A DNA stretch of 47,265 nucleotides from Gemmatimonadota bacterium (lineage in GTDB: Bacteria; Gemmatimonadota; Gemmatimonadetes; Longimicrobiales; Gaopeijiaceae), in the NCBI GenBank assembly GCA_012960225.1, contig DUBS01000054.1:103392-150656 (forward strand), written 5' to 3'. The translations under genes and the position numbers were made by a program. The notes below the pieces were generated by a model. That model did no database searches. It was not told the DNA's origin and worked only from the letters and a program-made list of their open reading frames with translations. Shown here piece by piece: positions 34,814-43,440 of the stretch (its first letter is position 1; each line of letters starts with the position of its first letter).

Positions 34814-37342
34814 ATGAAGAGAGTTCGAGCGAGTCTCATTATCCTCCTTCTTACAGCATTCTCATTTCCAGTATGCCCGCAAGCATTCGCTGCGATAACT
34901 CCCGCACTGGTACCTGCTCTCCAGCAGCAAGAGCGTCCGGGTGGCCGAGGAGGTGGACCTAGGGAAGAAAATGACTCGGACGGACCGCGTGAATATTCCG
35001 AAGTCATCACTGAGGATGCGATCACTAGCGCCGGCATGTTCGACGTCCACGAAGTAGGTGATGACCTTTTCTTTGAGATCCCGCCATCCGAGCTGGAAAA
35101 TGAGATGCTCCTCATCCAGCGCACGATGGAATCGACGCTCCAGGATCCGGGCTCTTTCTTCACAGGTGGCCCGCGCCTGATCGTACAATGGGAGCGCCAA
35201 AGAGATAGAGTGATCCTGCGTGGTAAGGATTACGACATGATTGCTGACTCCACAGCTGCAATTTGGAGTGTCATCTCAGGATTCCGTAGAGGCCCCGTGC
35301 TCGCAACGTTCGACGTTGAAGCATACGGTGCTGATAGTTCAGCGGTCATCGATGTCTCAGATGTGTTCCTTACAAATATTCCCGAACTCAACCCAATAGA
35401 CGGCCTAAACCGTGGGAGAAGCTGGGTGGAAGACAGCTGGTCTTTCGAGGACGCGGTAAACGTCCAGGTTACTCAAAGTGGTTCAGGCAGCGGTGCCGCT
35501 CCTGGTGGACGCGGAGGAGGCCCAGGCAGTGGACGCGGTGGCGGACAAGCCCAAACTCGTTCACAGACAGCCAGGGTCTTCTTCAGCATGGCCCGACTGC
35601 CTGAGGAGCCAATGATGCCACGCTGGCATGATGAGCGTGTAGGCTTCAATTCAAGCCGGTCTTACGACTTTACCAGACCGGATAACCGACTGGAGCAGAT
35701 TCGATTTATTCACCGCTTCAAGTTGGAGAAGCAAAACCCAAACGCTGAAATCTCCGATCCTATCGACCCAATCGTCTATTGGATCGATCCAGCAACACCC
35801 GACTGGCTCAAGCCCTGGATCGTTAAGGGTGTGAATGAATGGCAGCCAGCATTTGAGGATGCGGGGTTCAGTAACGCAATCATGGGTCGTGTAGCACCAA
35901 CCCCTGAAGAGGACCCAAGCTTTTCGATGTATGATGCACGCCATTCTGCGATCTATTGGCGGCCTTCGACCGTAGCAAATGCAACTGGCGGACAAATCGT
36001 TGACCCCCGCTCAGGACAAATCCTTAAAGGGGAAGTCAACATGTATCACAACATCATGGAGTTGCAGAAAAACTGGTACTTCATCCAAGTAGGGGCCCTA
36101 GATGAGCGCGCTCAATCGCTTCCGATGCCCGACTCTCTTATGGGACGACTGGTCGAATACGTAGTCACCCATGAGATCGGCCACTCGATTGGCTTTCCAC
36201 ACAATATGAAGGCGTCCGCCATGTATCCCGCGGACTCAGTACGAAGTGCCTCCTTCCTGGAAAGGATGGGTGGAAGTCATACCGCGACACTCATGGACTA
36301 TTCGAGATTCAACTACGTGGCCCAGCCCGAGGACAACATCCCACTGGAATATCTAATCCCCAAGGTTGGCCCTTATGACCACTTCGGTGTGCGTTGGGGA
36401 TACTCGCCAATTCCGGAAGCTGACACACCCGACGACGAGCTAGAGATACTCAATGGATGGGCGCGTGAGCAGGATCAGTACCCGTGGCTGAGGTTCACAA
36501 CCGCTGATGCTGCAGGATCTGACCCAGCAGCGCTCACTGAAGCGGTTGGTGATGCTGACGCTGTTAAGTCGACCACATATGGAATGAGGAACCTTGAGCG
36601 TGTCATGAGCATGATGCTCGAGGTAACAGAGAAGCCCGGAGAGAGCTATGACGAGCTAGAGAATCTTTATGGGGAAGCCGTGAGCCAGTGGGGACGTTAC
36701 ATGGGCCATGTTACGGCGATTGTCGGGGGCGCTCAGACTCAGGAGAAGTACGGTACAGGCCCAAGATTTGAGCCTGTTGAGAAGGCGCGACAGAGGGAAG
36801 CAGTTCAGTATTTGGATGCAGCTGCGTTCCACGTACCTGAGATGTTTCTGAACTCAGATATCTTACGCAGAATTGAACCAGAGGGGGTCGTTGCACGATT
36901 CCGCACGCAACAGAATCGCGTTCTAACCAGTCTTCTGAGCCAAGCTCGGCTGGAAAGACTTATTGAGTTCGAAGCACTCGAGACAAGAAATGGTGATGCC
37001 TATACCCTCGCAGACCTCATGAGCGATCTGAGCGCAGGAATCTGGAATGAACTCCAAGATCGCACTGTCCAGGTCAACACATACCGTCGCAATGTACAAC
37101 GAGCCTTCCTAGAGGTGGTCGACAACCGCCTGCACCCGAATGAAGAGGACCTTAACAGCAACTTTAATCCAGCAGCAGCACCGTGGACGTCAGATATTCG
37201 TGCCGTGTTGCGCGCAGAACTGGAAGACATAGATCTGCTTGCAGAGCAAGCGCTGGCTCGTACCAGCCAAGACATGACACGCACACACCTCAGAGATGTT
37301 CGTTCAGAAATACAGAGGATCTTAGGAGGGAACGGGAACTAG
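34814..37342 (+). CDS. DUF5117/DUF4953-type zinc metalloprotease (metzincin)
   Basis: An exported protease of 842 residues. The signal peptide runs to about residue 27 (QAFAA). The zinc site VVTHEIGHSIGFPHNM (His453, Glu454, His457, His463) is the metzincin consensus HExxHxxGxxH. The N-terminal DUF5117 and C-terminal DUF4953 regions are both present, as is usual in this family. A Gly/Ser/Arg-rich linker occurs at about 222-246. GAGG lies upstream of the ATG. It ends only nine bases before lutA. Confidence 0.92.
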   Translation: MKRVRASLIILLLTAFSFPVCPQAFAAITPALVPALQQQERPGGRGGGPREENDSDGPREYSEVITEDAITSAGMFDVHEVGDDLFFEIPPSELENEMLLIQRTMESTLQDPGSFFTGGPRLIVQWERQRDRVILRGKDYDMIADSTAAIWSVISGFRRGPVLATFDVEAYGADSSAVIDVSDVFLTNIPELNPIDGLNRGRSWVEDSWSFEDAVNVQVTQSGSGSGAAPGGRGGGPGSGRGGGQAQTRSQTARVFFSMARLPEEPMMPRWHDERVGFNSSRSYDFTRPDNRLEQIRFIHRFKLEKQNPNAEISDPIDPIVYWIDPATPDWLKPWIVKGVNEWQPAFEDAGFSNAIMGRVAPTPEEDPSFSMYDARHSAIYWRPSTVANATGGQIVDPRSGQILKGEVNMYHNIMELQKNWYFIQVGALDERAQSLPMPDSLMGRLVEYVVTHEIGHSIGFPHNMKASAMYPADSVRSASFLERMGGSHTATLMDYSRFNYVAQPEDNIPLEYLIPKVGPYDHFGVRWGYSPIPEADTPDDELEILNGWAREQDQYPWLRFTTADAAGSDPAALTEAVGDADAVKSTTYGMRNLERVMSMMLEVTEKPGESYDELENLYGEAVSQWGRYMGHVTAIVGGAQTQEKYGTGPRFEPVEKARQREAVQYLDAAAFHVPEMFLNSDILRRIEPEGVVARFRTQQNRVLTSLLSQARLERLIEFEALETRNGDAYTLADLMSDLSAGIWNELQDRTVQVNTYRRNVQRAFLEVVDNRLHPNEEDLNSNFNPAAAPWTSDIRAVLRAELEDIDLLAEQALARTSQDMTRTHLRDVRSEIQRILGGNGN

Positions 37343-37350
37343 GCTAGCAG

Positions 37351-38064
37351 ATGAAGGCTGCTCTATTCGCAACATGTCTCGGTGATCAGTTCTACGCGGA
37401 CGCTTGCGCAGACGCAGTGCGACTACTGCGCTACGCAGGGGTCGACGTTGACGTGCCCCAGTCGCAAACCTGCTGCGGCCAGCCTGCCTACAATGCAGGC
37501 AGAAGACGCGAAGCGATCCGTATGGCACATCAGACACTGGATACTTTTGACAGCGCGGACTATGTGGTGCTGCCATCGGGAAGCTGCGCCGGCATGCTAC
37601 GCTGTTTCTATCCAGACCTCTTAAATAGTGAACTCGAACGTGCTCAAGATCTCGCTGGCCGTACATACGAACTTTCTCACTTCCTTGTGGAAGTATTAGG
37701 CATTCAGGATCTCGGATCCGGACTCAAGGGCAAGCGTATTGCGTACCATCATAGCTGCCACGCCCTGCGCGAACTCGGCTTACGTAACCAGCCACTTTCC
37801 CTGCTAAAGAACTGTGGAGCAGAGGTTGTCTCGTGGGAAGCAGACGAGGAGTGTTGCGGATTTGGAGGGCTTTTCAGCGCCAAACTACCCGAAGTATCAG
37901 CCGCCATGGCAGACCGCAAACTCGATACGCTATCCGATGTAGACTTCGTGACCTCCACGGATGGTGGATGCCTCCTCCAGCTCAGTGGCCGTGGTAACCG
38001 ACGTCGATTATCTGTCCAGTTCCGGCATCTGGCGAGTGTGCTCTGGGAAGGGGTCGGTCTATGA
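37351..38064 (+). CDS. lutA: lactate utilisation protein A (CCG-domain Fe-S protein)
   Basis: A cytosolic Fe-S protein of 237 residues with the two CCG modules of LutA/GlpC type: TCCGQPAYNAGR (Cys41, Cys42), SGSCAGM, SHSC (His/Cys136) and EECCGFGGLFS (Cys168, Cys169). With LutB and LutC it forms the flavin-free L-lactate oxidation complex. The stop overlaps the lutB start (ATGA). It follows the metalloprotease gene by eight bases, so it may share that transcript. Confidence 0.95.
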   Translation: MKAALFATCLGDQFYADACADAVRLLRYAGVDVDVPQSQTCCGQPAYNAGRRREAIRMAHQTLDTFDSADYVVLPSGSCAGMLRCFYPDLLNSELERAQDLAGRTYELSHFLVEVLGIQDLGSGLKGKRIAYHHSCHALRELGLRNQPLSLLKNCGAEVVSWEADEECCGFGGLFSAKLPEVSAAMADRKLDTLSDVDFVTSTDGGCLLQLSGRGNRRRLSVQFRHLASVLWEGVGL

Positions 38065-39455
38065 GCTTTAGTGGCCCTAAGCATTATAGGGCAGAATCGG
38101 CTAAAGCACTGAAAGATCGACCGAGTGTTCGTGCATCTGTTACCAGTGCCACGGACACGTTCAATGCGAACCGCTCAGAGGCATACAGCCAAATCGATTC
38201 GGATCTGTGGAGGGACTGGGCTCGAGACGTGAAATCCCATGCCTTAACAAATCTTGATCAATATTTAGAGCAGGCGGAGACACAACTACTAGCAAACGGT
38301 GCGAAGGTGCACTGGGCAGAAACCGCTCATGATGCCTTGGGGCTTCTCGAGGAAATCGTTCGTGATCACGGAATTGGCACTGCAGTCAAAGCCAAGAGCA
38401 TGCTCAGCGAAGAATTGGGCATAAATGAGCATCTCGAACACCTTGGTGTACACGTGCGTGAAACAGACCTCGGTGAGTACATCATCCAGCTAATTGGCGA
38501 ACCACCAAGCCACATCGTCGGGCCAGCCATACATAGAAGCCTTGAAGACTGTCAGCGTCTTTTCCACGAAACATTTGGCACCCCGCTCGATGACGGACCT
38601 GACGCACTCGCAGCAGCAGCCCGTGAAGCACTCAGAGAAGAGTTCTTGGCTGCTGATCTGGGGATATCCGGCGGCAATTTTCTCGTTGCTGAAACTGGCA
38701 CAGTCGCCCTCATTGAAAATGAAGGGAATATTCGACTCTCAACATCCCTACCCCGTGTTCACATTGCCTTAGTCGGAATCGAGAAGATCGTCCCCCGCCT
38801 TGAGGATGTGTCCGGGCTTGTGCAACTCACTTCGCGCGCAGCTACAGGCCAACCAATCGGTAACTTCTTCTCACTCATTCAGGGACCGAAACGCGATGGT
38901 GATATCGACGGGCCCGAAGAAGTACACGTAATCCTTGTCGATAATGGTCGCACCCGCCTATTGGCGGATGACAAAGCATGGGAAGCACTACGGTGCGTGC
39001 GCTGTGGCGCGTGTTTGAATATCTGCCCTGTTTATCGACAAACAGGAGGGCACCCATACGGTTGGACGTACTCTGGACCGATTGGAGCCATCATCGCTCC
39101 CGGAATGCTGGGATTAGAGGAAGCGATGCCTCTTCCATACGCCTCTAGTCTATGCGGTGCATGTGTGGATGAGTGTCCTGTAAGAATTCCAATCCCAGAG
39201 CTACTACTCCACTGGAGGGAAAAGGCAGTAGAGGAAGGCCTTACACCTAGTATAGAATCGGCCGGACTCAAGGCATACACTAAGGCAGCCGAACGACCCG
39301 GGATCTTTCGTGCAGCCGGAGCAATGTTACGGCATATACCGCTAGACGCAGGTGGACGAGCGCTCCCTATCTTGAGTGGCTGGGTCAAAGAGCGATCAGC
39401 CCCCGAATCCAGTGCAAAAAGCTTTATGCAGCAGTGGAAGGAGGGAATTGAGTGA
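38061..39455 (+). CDS. lutB: lactate utilisation protein B (Fe-S subunit with LUD domain)
   Basis: The 464-residue core subunit. An N-terminal LUD domain with VAETGTVALIENEGN is followed by two ferredoxin-like 4Fe-4S motifs: CVRCGACLNIC (Cys312, 315, 318, 322) and CGACVDEC (Cys365, 368, 372). The length is normal for LutB. It is coupled to lutA by ATGA and to lutC by GTGA, so the three subunits should be made together. Confidence 0.95.
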   Translation: MSFSGPKHYRAESAKALKDRPSVRASVTSATDTFNANRSEAYSQIDSDLWRDWARDVKSHALTNLDQYLEQAETQLLANGAKVHWAETAHDALGLLEEIVRDHGIGTAVKAKSMLSEELGINEHLEHLGVHVRETDLGEYIIQLIGEPPSHIVGPAIHRSLEDCQRLFHETFGTPLDDGPDALAAAAREALREEFLAADLGISGGNFLVAETGTVALIENEGNIRLSTSLPRVHIALVGIEKIVPRLEDVSGLVQLTSRAATGQPIGNFFSLIQGPKRDGDIDGPEEVHVILVDNGRTRLLADDKAWEALRCVRCGACLNICPVYRQTGGHPYGWTYSGPIGAIIAPGMLGLEEAMPLPYASSLCGACVDECPVRIPIPELLLHWREKAVEEGLTPSIESAGLKAYTKAAERPGIFRAAGAMLRHIPLDAGGRALPILSGWVKERSAPESSAKSFMQQWKEGIE

Positions 39456-40108
39456 CTGCACGTTCATCAATCCTCGACCGCGTTCGGATTGCCCTCGCAA
39501 ATCGAGAAGTTGTCGCCCATCCCGGCTCTTTCGAAGGATGGCGTCCTTTCATTCATTCTGGGAACCCGACTGAGCAGTTCACTGAAATGTTCGAAGCAGC
39601 GGGTGGTGAGGTGGTGAGCTTCAAGACTCAAGTTGAAGCTTCACTCTGGGTCAGGGGTTTTCTCGCCGACTTCAATAGCCTTTCTGTTGGAGAGCTAGCA
39701 CGGGGCCGACTCAATGAAGATGCAGAGCCTGATGAATGGATAGAAGAAATGGACCCATCGGTAGTTGAGGCCGGGGTCTCTTTAGCTTTCGGTGCCGTGG
39801 CTGAAACCGGCTCCCTCATCATGACTCCACAAGATGGTCGACGAGCTCAGCTTCTACCTCCAGTTCATGTGGTGTTTGTGGACCAAGCCAAGATTTACGA
39901 GACCCTAAGCGAAGGACTCGTGGCACTAAAGAATGAAGTGCTGCCGGGGGATAACGAGAGTGGGAGGCTTCCTTCTGCTGTAGGGCTACACTCCGGACCC
40001 TCAAAATCAGCTGACATTGGACAAGTGTTGGTGAAGGGAGTCCACGGACCCGGCAGAGTAGTCGCAGTGATCGTAGAATCCGCCGAACCTAGAACCTCCA
40101 AGCCTTAG
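39452..40108 (+). CDS. lutC: lactate utilisation protein C (LUD domain)
   Basis: The 218-residue LUD-domain subunit: start GTG 39452 overlaps the lutB stop. VEAGVSLAFGAVAETGSLIM is the diagnostic LUD segment, and PPVHVVFVDQAKIY and VHGPGRVVAVIVE follow. It completes the lutABC operon that oxidises lactate to pyruvate. Confidence 0.93.
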   Translation: MTARSSILDRVRIALANREVVAHPGSFEGWRPFIHSGNPTEQFTEMFEAAGGEVVSFKTQVEASLWVRGFLADFNSLSVGELARGRLNEDAEPDEWIEEMDPSVVEAGVSLAFGAVAETGSLIMTPQDGRRAQLLPPVHVVFVDQAKIYETLSEGLVALKNEVLPGDNESGRLPSAVGLHSGPSKSADIGQVLVKGVHGPGRVVAVIVESAEPRTSKP

Positions 40109-40162
40109 ATACCCGTGTCCCCGCTAGCCTGAGCTATCCGAACCCCCTAACCTCGTTACCCC

Positions 40163-41497
40163 ATGAGTGCGAATACCAATACCTATAACCTCCAACGCGT
40201 CCTCCGTATCAGGGACGGTATGGCGGTCACGATCGGGATGATCATCGGTGCTGGTATCTTGCGTACGCCAGGGCTTATCGCTGGTTATCTCGGAGATCCA
40301 TGGCTAATCCTAGGACTCTGGTTCTTCGGTGGTGTAGTCGTCGCACTTTCCACCCTAGTACTAGCCGAAATGTCTGCAGCCCTACCCGAGGCTGGTGGAA
40401 AATACGTATACGCTCGCCACGCCTGGGGTGACACGATGGGTTTTGTCACCGGCTGGTCAGAACTCCTCGTCAGCCGTGGCTTCAGCGGAGCAGCCAAGGC
40501 AGTCGCTATCGCTGAGTACGTCCGAATATTGACGGGGAATCGCGGCAACATACAGATCATAGCGTTAGCAGTCTGTGTGGGGTTCTTTTTTCTTCACACA
40601 CGTGGACTCAAGGCCAGCTCACAGTTCCAGAACATTACTACGGTCATCAAGGTTCTCATTGTAGTAGCGATCGCTGCTGCAGGTATCGCTGCAGGTGACT
40701 TCATAGGGTTCCAGCCTGCCCTGACAGAAGCTTCCGGACCAACCGCGGGTCTCTTGGGCTTCGCGCTCGCGTATCAATCCATTTCGTTCGCTTACTACGG
40801 CTGGGAAGACGCCGCGAAAATGGCGGAAGAAATTAAAGATCCTGGCACTGCACTACCAAAGATCTTGGTTGGTGGTGCATTGGCAGTCATGGTCCTGTAT
40901 CTACTGATCAATGTCGCATTTCTTGGGGTGCTCACACCTGCTGAGATGGCTGCCGATCCTGAGTTGATCGCTGCACTTACGATTTCCAGCGTGTTCGGCC
41001 CTGCCGCCGGAACAGCGGTTACAGCGGCGGCGCTCATCATCCTCCTCAGTAGTCTGAATGTTAATTTCTTGGGGCTACCAAGAGTGGCCTACGGGCTAGC
41101 ACAACACCGACTCTCTCCCCAAGCATTCACCAAGGTTGACGACAGGGGTACCCCGAGAAACGCACTCTACTTCATCTCGGCATGGATTGGGCTTCTCGCA
41201 CTTTCCGGATCGTTTGTATTCCTGATCCGCTTTATGATGACGGTCGCAATCGCCGTCGACACGATGGTCCTGCTTGGCTACTTCAAGCTCCGAGCCCAAC
41301 GTCCGGATCTCGAGCGTCCGTTCGTAATGCCGGGTCATCCATGGCTGCCTGCCATCACAATCGCTTTGTACATAGCGATTCTCGCTATCCTGATTGGCAC
41401 ACAACCAAAGATGGCTCTAGGGGCAGGAGCCATGCTCTCAGCAATTCTGATTGGAGGCCTGGTCACGACTCGCTCTCGTGTGAACAAGAGTGACTGA
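40163..41497 (+). CDS. APC-superfamily amino acid permease
   Basis: An inner-membrane transporter of 444 residues and 12 helices. The first helix has the substrate-binding GMIIGAGILRTPG, followed by EMSAALPEAGGKYVYARHAWGD and the TM6 stretch YGWEDAAKMAEEIKDPG. It belongs to the LAT/YkfD-like branch; the substrate is unknown. It lies 54 bases after lutC and overlaps the decarboxylase gene by eight bases, so it is probably part of one unit. Confidence 0.92.
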   Translation: MSANTNTYNLQRVLRIRDGMAVTIGMIIGAGILRTPGLIAGYLGDPWLILGLWFFGGVVVALSTLVLAEMSAALPEAGGKYVYARHAWGDTMGFVTGWSELLVSRGFSGAAKAVAIAEYVRILTGNRGNIQIIALAVCVGFFFLHTRGLKASSQFQNITTVIKVLIVVAIAAAGIAAGDFIGFQPALTEASGPTAGLLGFALAYQSISFAYYGWEDAAKMAEEIKDPGTALPKILVGGALAVMVLYLLINVAFLGVLTPAEMAADPELIAALTISSVFGPAAGTAVTAAALIILLSSLNVNFLGLPRVAYGLAQHRLSPQAFTKVDDRGTPRNALYFISAWIGLLALSGSFVFLIRFMMTVAIAVDTMVLLGYFKLRAQRPDLERPFVMPGHPWLPAITIALYIAILAILIGTQPKMALGAGAMLSAILIGGLVTTRSRVNKSD

Positions 41498-42020
41498 GAT
41501 ACTTCATACGCTTGTAGCAGCAGGCATAACCCATGTAGTAGGCCTGCCGGATAACACATCAGCACCGCTTTTCGATGCACTATCTGATCACCTTTGGATC
41601 CGACTTGTCACCGTTACGCGAGAAGGCGAAGCGTTCGCAATTGCTTCAGGTTTATGGCTCGGAGGGGCCTCTCCTCTTGTTGTGATCCAGAACACCGGAC
41701 TCCTCGAGTCTGGTGACAGCTTACGTGGAACAGCGGTTCGCATGGGAGCACCTATTCCGATCCTCGTTACAGGCCGGGGATATTCAAAGATGAAAAAAGC
41801 AGGACTTGCACCCTCTGACCCGAGGGAACGTGATCTGCTTACTCGGCGGGACATCGATTCTGTAGCTCTGCTTACCGAGCCAACACTCGAGGCGTGGGGC
41901 GTACCTTTTGAGCGATGTGAAGGCGAAGATGACCCTTCAGCTGTATTGGCGCGAACTATTGAATCTGCTCTTTCTACCGAACGCCCTACCGCCGTTGTTA
42001 TGGCTCGCGGATTCACTTGA
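41490..42020 (+). CDS. TPP-dependent decarboxylase, N-terminal (Pyr-domain) subunit
   Basis: A 176-residue protein equal to the TPP pyrimidine-binding half of sulfopyruvate or phosphonopyruvate decarboxylases (ComD-like). The motif VTREGEAFAIASG (42-54) carries the catalytic Glu, and VIQNTGLLESGDSLRGTA is shared with sulfopyruvate decarboxylase alpha chains. It starts at GTG within the permease 3' end. The second half of the enzyme is the next gene. Confidence 0.85.
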   Translation: MTEILHTLVAAGITHVVGLPDNTSAPLFDALSDHLWIRLVTVTREGEAFAIASGLWLGGASPLVVIQNTGLLESGDSLRGTAVRMGAPIPILVTGRGYSKMKKAGLAPSDPRERDLLTRRDIDSVALLTEPTLEAWGVPFERCEGEDDPSAVLARTIESALSTERPTAVVMARGFT

Positions 42021-42616
42021 TGCTCACGCGCGCCCAAGTTCTCGATCCGCTCATTCAGCATCGAACTGATGAGATTGTCGTGACAACTATGGGGGCCACC
42101 CGACCCTGGGGCCGTATCTCGGATAGCGATCTAGATTTCGCGTCAGCCGATAGCGCCATGGGCCATGCCGCCGACCTTGCGCTTGGCATTGCACTCGCTC
42201 GTCCTGACCGGACAGTGGTCTGCCTTAACGGTGACGGAAGCATGTTGATGACGCTTGGGACCCTCGCCACAGTAGTCGGATCTGAAGTTACAAACTACGT
42301 GCTCTTTGTCATGGATAATGGCGTCTTTGAGATCACCGGCCATCAATCTGTAGCGGGCTCTGGCCAAATCGACTACGCAGCGATGGCCCAGGCTACCGGA
42401 TTCCAGAGAGTCTTCTTCTTTGAAGATGCCAGAAGTTATGCGGAGTCGGTCGGAGAAATCCTGACCCAGCCAGGCCCGACGCTCGTACACCTCTTGGTAG
42501 AGCCAGGATCAGAAGGCCCTATATCCCGGGACGATAGAGAAAAGGGCCGCTACCTGAGAACCTCGCTTGCTGATTGGTCACGAATATTCAAGGCTGCCCT
42601 CGAAACCAAAGATTAA
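42020..42616 (+). CDS. TPP-dependent decarboxylase, C-terminal (PP-domain) subunit
   Basis: A protein of about 198 residues equal to the diphosphate-binding half (ComE-like). The TPP motif is seen as NGDGSMLMTLGTL followed, 29 residues after GDG, by VMDNGVFEITG; a Glu is also found in the DSAMGHAADLALG region. The start ATG 42020 overlaps the previous stop as TGATG. With the previous gene it makes a two-subunit decarboxylase acting on a 2-oxo acid such as sulfopyruvate, phosphonopyruvate or a related acid. Confidence 0.85.
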   Translation: MLTRAQVLDPLIQHRTDEIVVTTMGATRPWGRISDSDLDFASADSAMGHAADLALGIALARPDRTVVCLNGDGSMLMTLGTLATVVGSEVTNYVLFVMDNGVFEITGHQSVAGSGQIDYAAMAQATGFQRVFFFEDARSYAESVGEILTQPGPTLVHLLVEPGSEGPISRDDREKGRYLRTSLADWSRIFKAALETKD

Positions 42617-42718
42617 AACCAAACTTAACATATAATGGCTGCTCAGACTCCAATCTTAGTAGAAGCATTGAAACACACCCCTCCTATAGCGGAATAACTA
42701 GATATGAAGGATCCCAAC

Positions 42719-43381
42719 ATGAATAAGAAAGCACTTGGCACTCTGGTTCTTGCCATGCTACTAGGGGTTGGTGCGCTAGAGCTGAACGCTCAGCAGAACC
42801 GAGGCATACGGAGAGCGCCAAACCTGCGGCAGGGGAACGTTCAGCAGTTCCGTGGCCCAGGGGTCTTTGGTAAACCAGGCTTCAATCGTGCCCCGCCAAG
42901 TGGGCCAGAGCAGGTCATGCGAATGAGAGATCGCCTTCAGCTGACTGATGAGCAAATCAACCAGCTTGATGACATTCGAAGAGAGAATGTCCAGCGTCGT
43001 ACTACCGCAATGGCTGAGATGGCTGAATTAAGGTCACAGGCGACGGCTGGCCAGATCAACCGGAGTGATGTGATGTCTCGCCTTAAGGCTAGGCGGGAGG
43101 AAGATCAGGCAATGTCTAAGCCAGGTGAGCGGGTTATGTCAATCCTAACTGATCAGCAGCGTGAAGTCCTTGGAGAAACCAAGATGCGATCACTAAGAGC
43201 ACGCTCAGGCAACGCAAGAGGGATGCGTGGACGGGGTAGTCCAGCAGGATTCCGTGGCCCGAAGGGTGGACGGTCCGGCCGCCCCAGCATGCGGGGTGGA
43301 CGAGGTGGTACCAGAGGGCCTCGTGGTCCCGGAACTGACCAGAGAGGGTCACGGCGCAGAGGCTTCGTAGAGATCGGATGA
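42719..43381 (+). CDS. LTXXQ / CpxP-Spy-like protein with Arg/Gly-rich tail
   Basis: An exported protein of 220 residues with a signal peptide ending near LNAQ. A short helical core carries two LTxxQ motifs (LQLTDEQINQL and LTDQQREVL), the periplasmic stress-chaperone family of Spy and CpxP. The last 60 residues are almost only Arg, Gly, Ser and Pro, an unusually long disordered tail. ATG 42719 is chosen because AAGGA lies seven bases upstream. A TATAAT at 42631-42636 may be its -10. Confidence 0.75.
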   Translation: MNKKALGTLVLAMLLGVGALELNAQQNRGIRRAPNLRQGNVQQFRGPGVFGKPGFNRAPPSGPEQVMRMRDRLQLTDEQINQLDDIRRENVQRRTTAMAEMAELRSQATAGQINRSDVMSRLKARREEDQAMSKPGERVMSILTDQQREVLGETKMRSLRARSGNARGMRGRGSPAGFRGPKGGRSGRPSMRGGRGGTRGPRGPGTDQRGSRRRGFVEIG

Positions 43382-43440
43382 AGCTAGGCGCTGACTGAAC
43401 TCCTCAAGACACTCTAGCCCCCTGTCGAGCTAGTCCTGTG

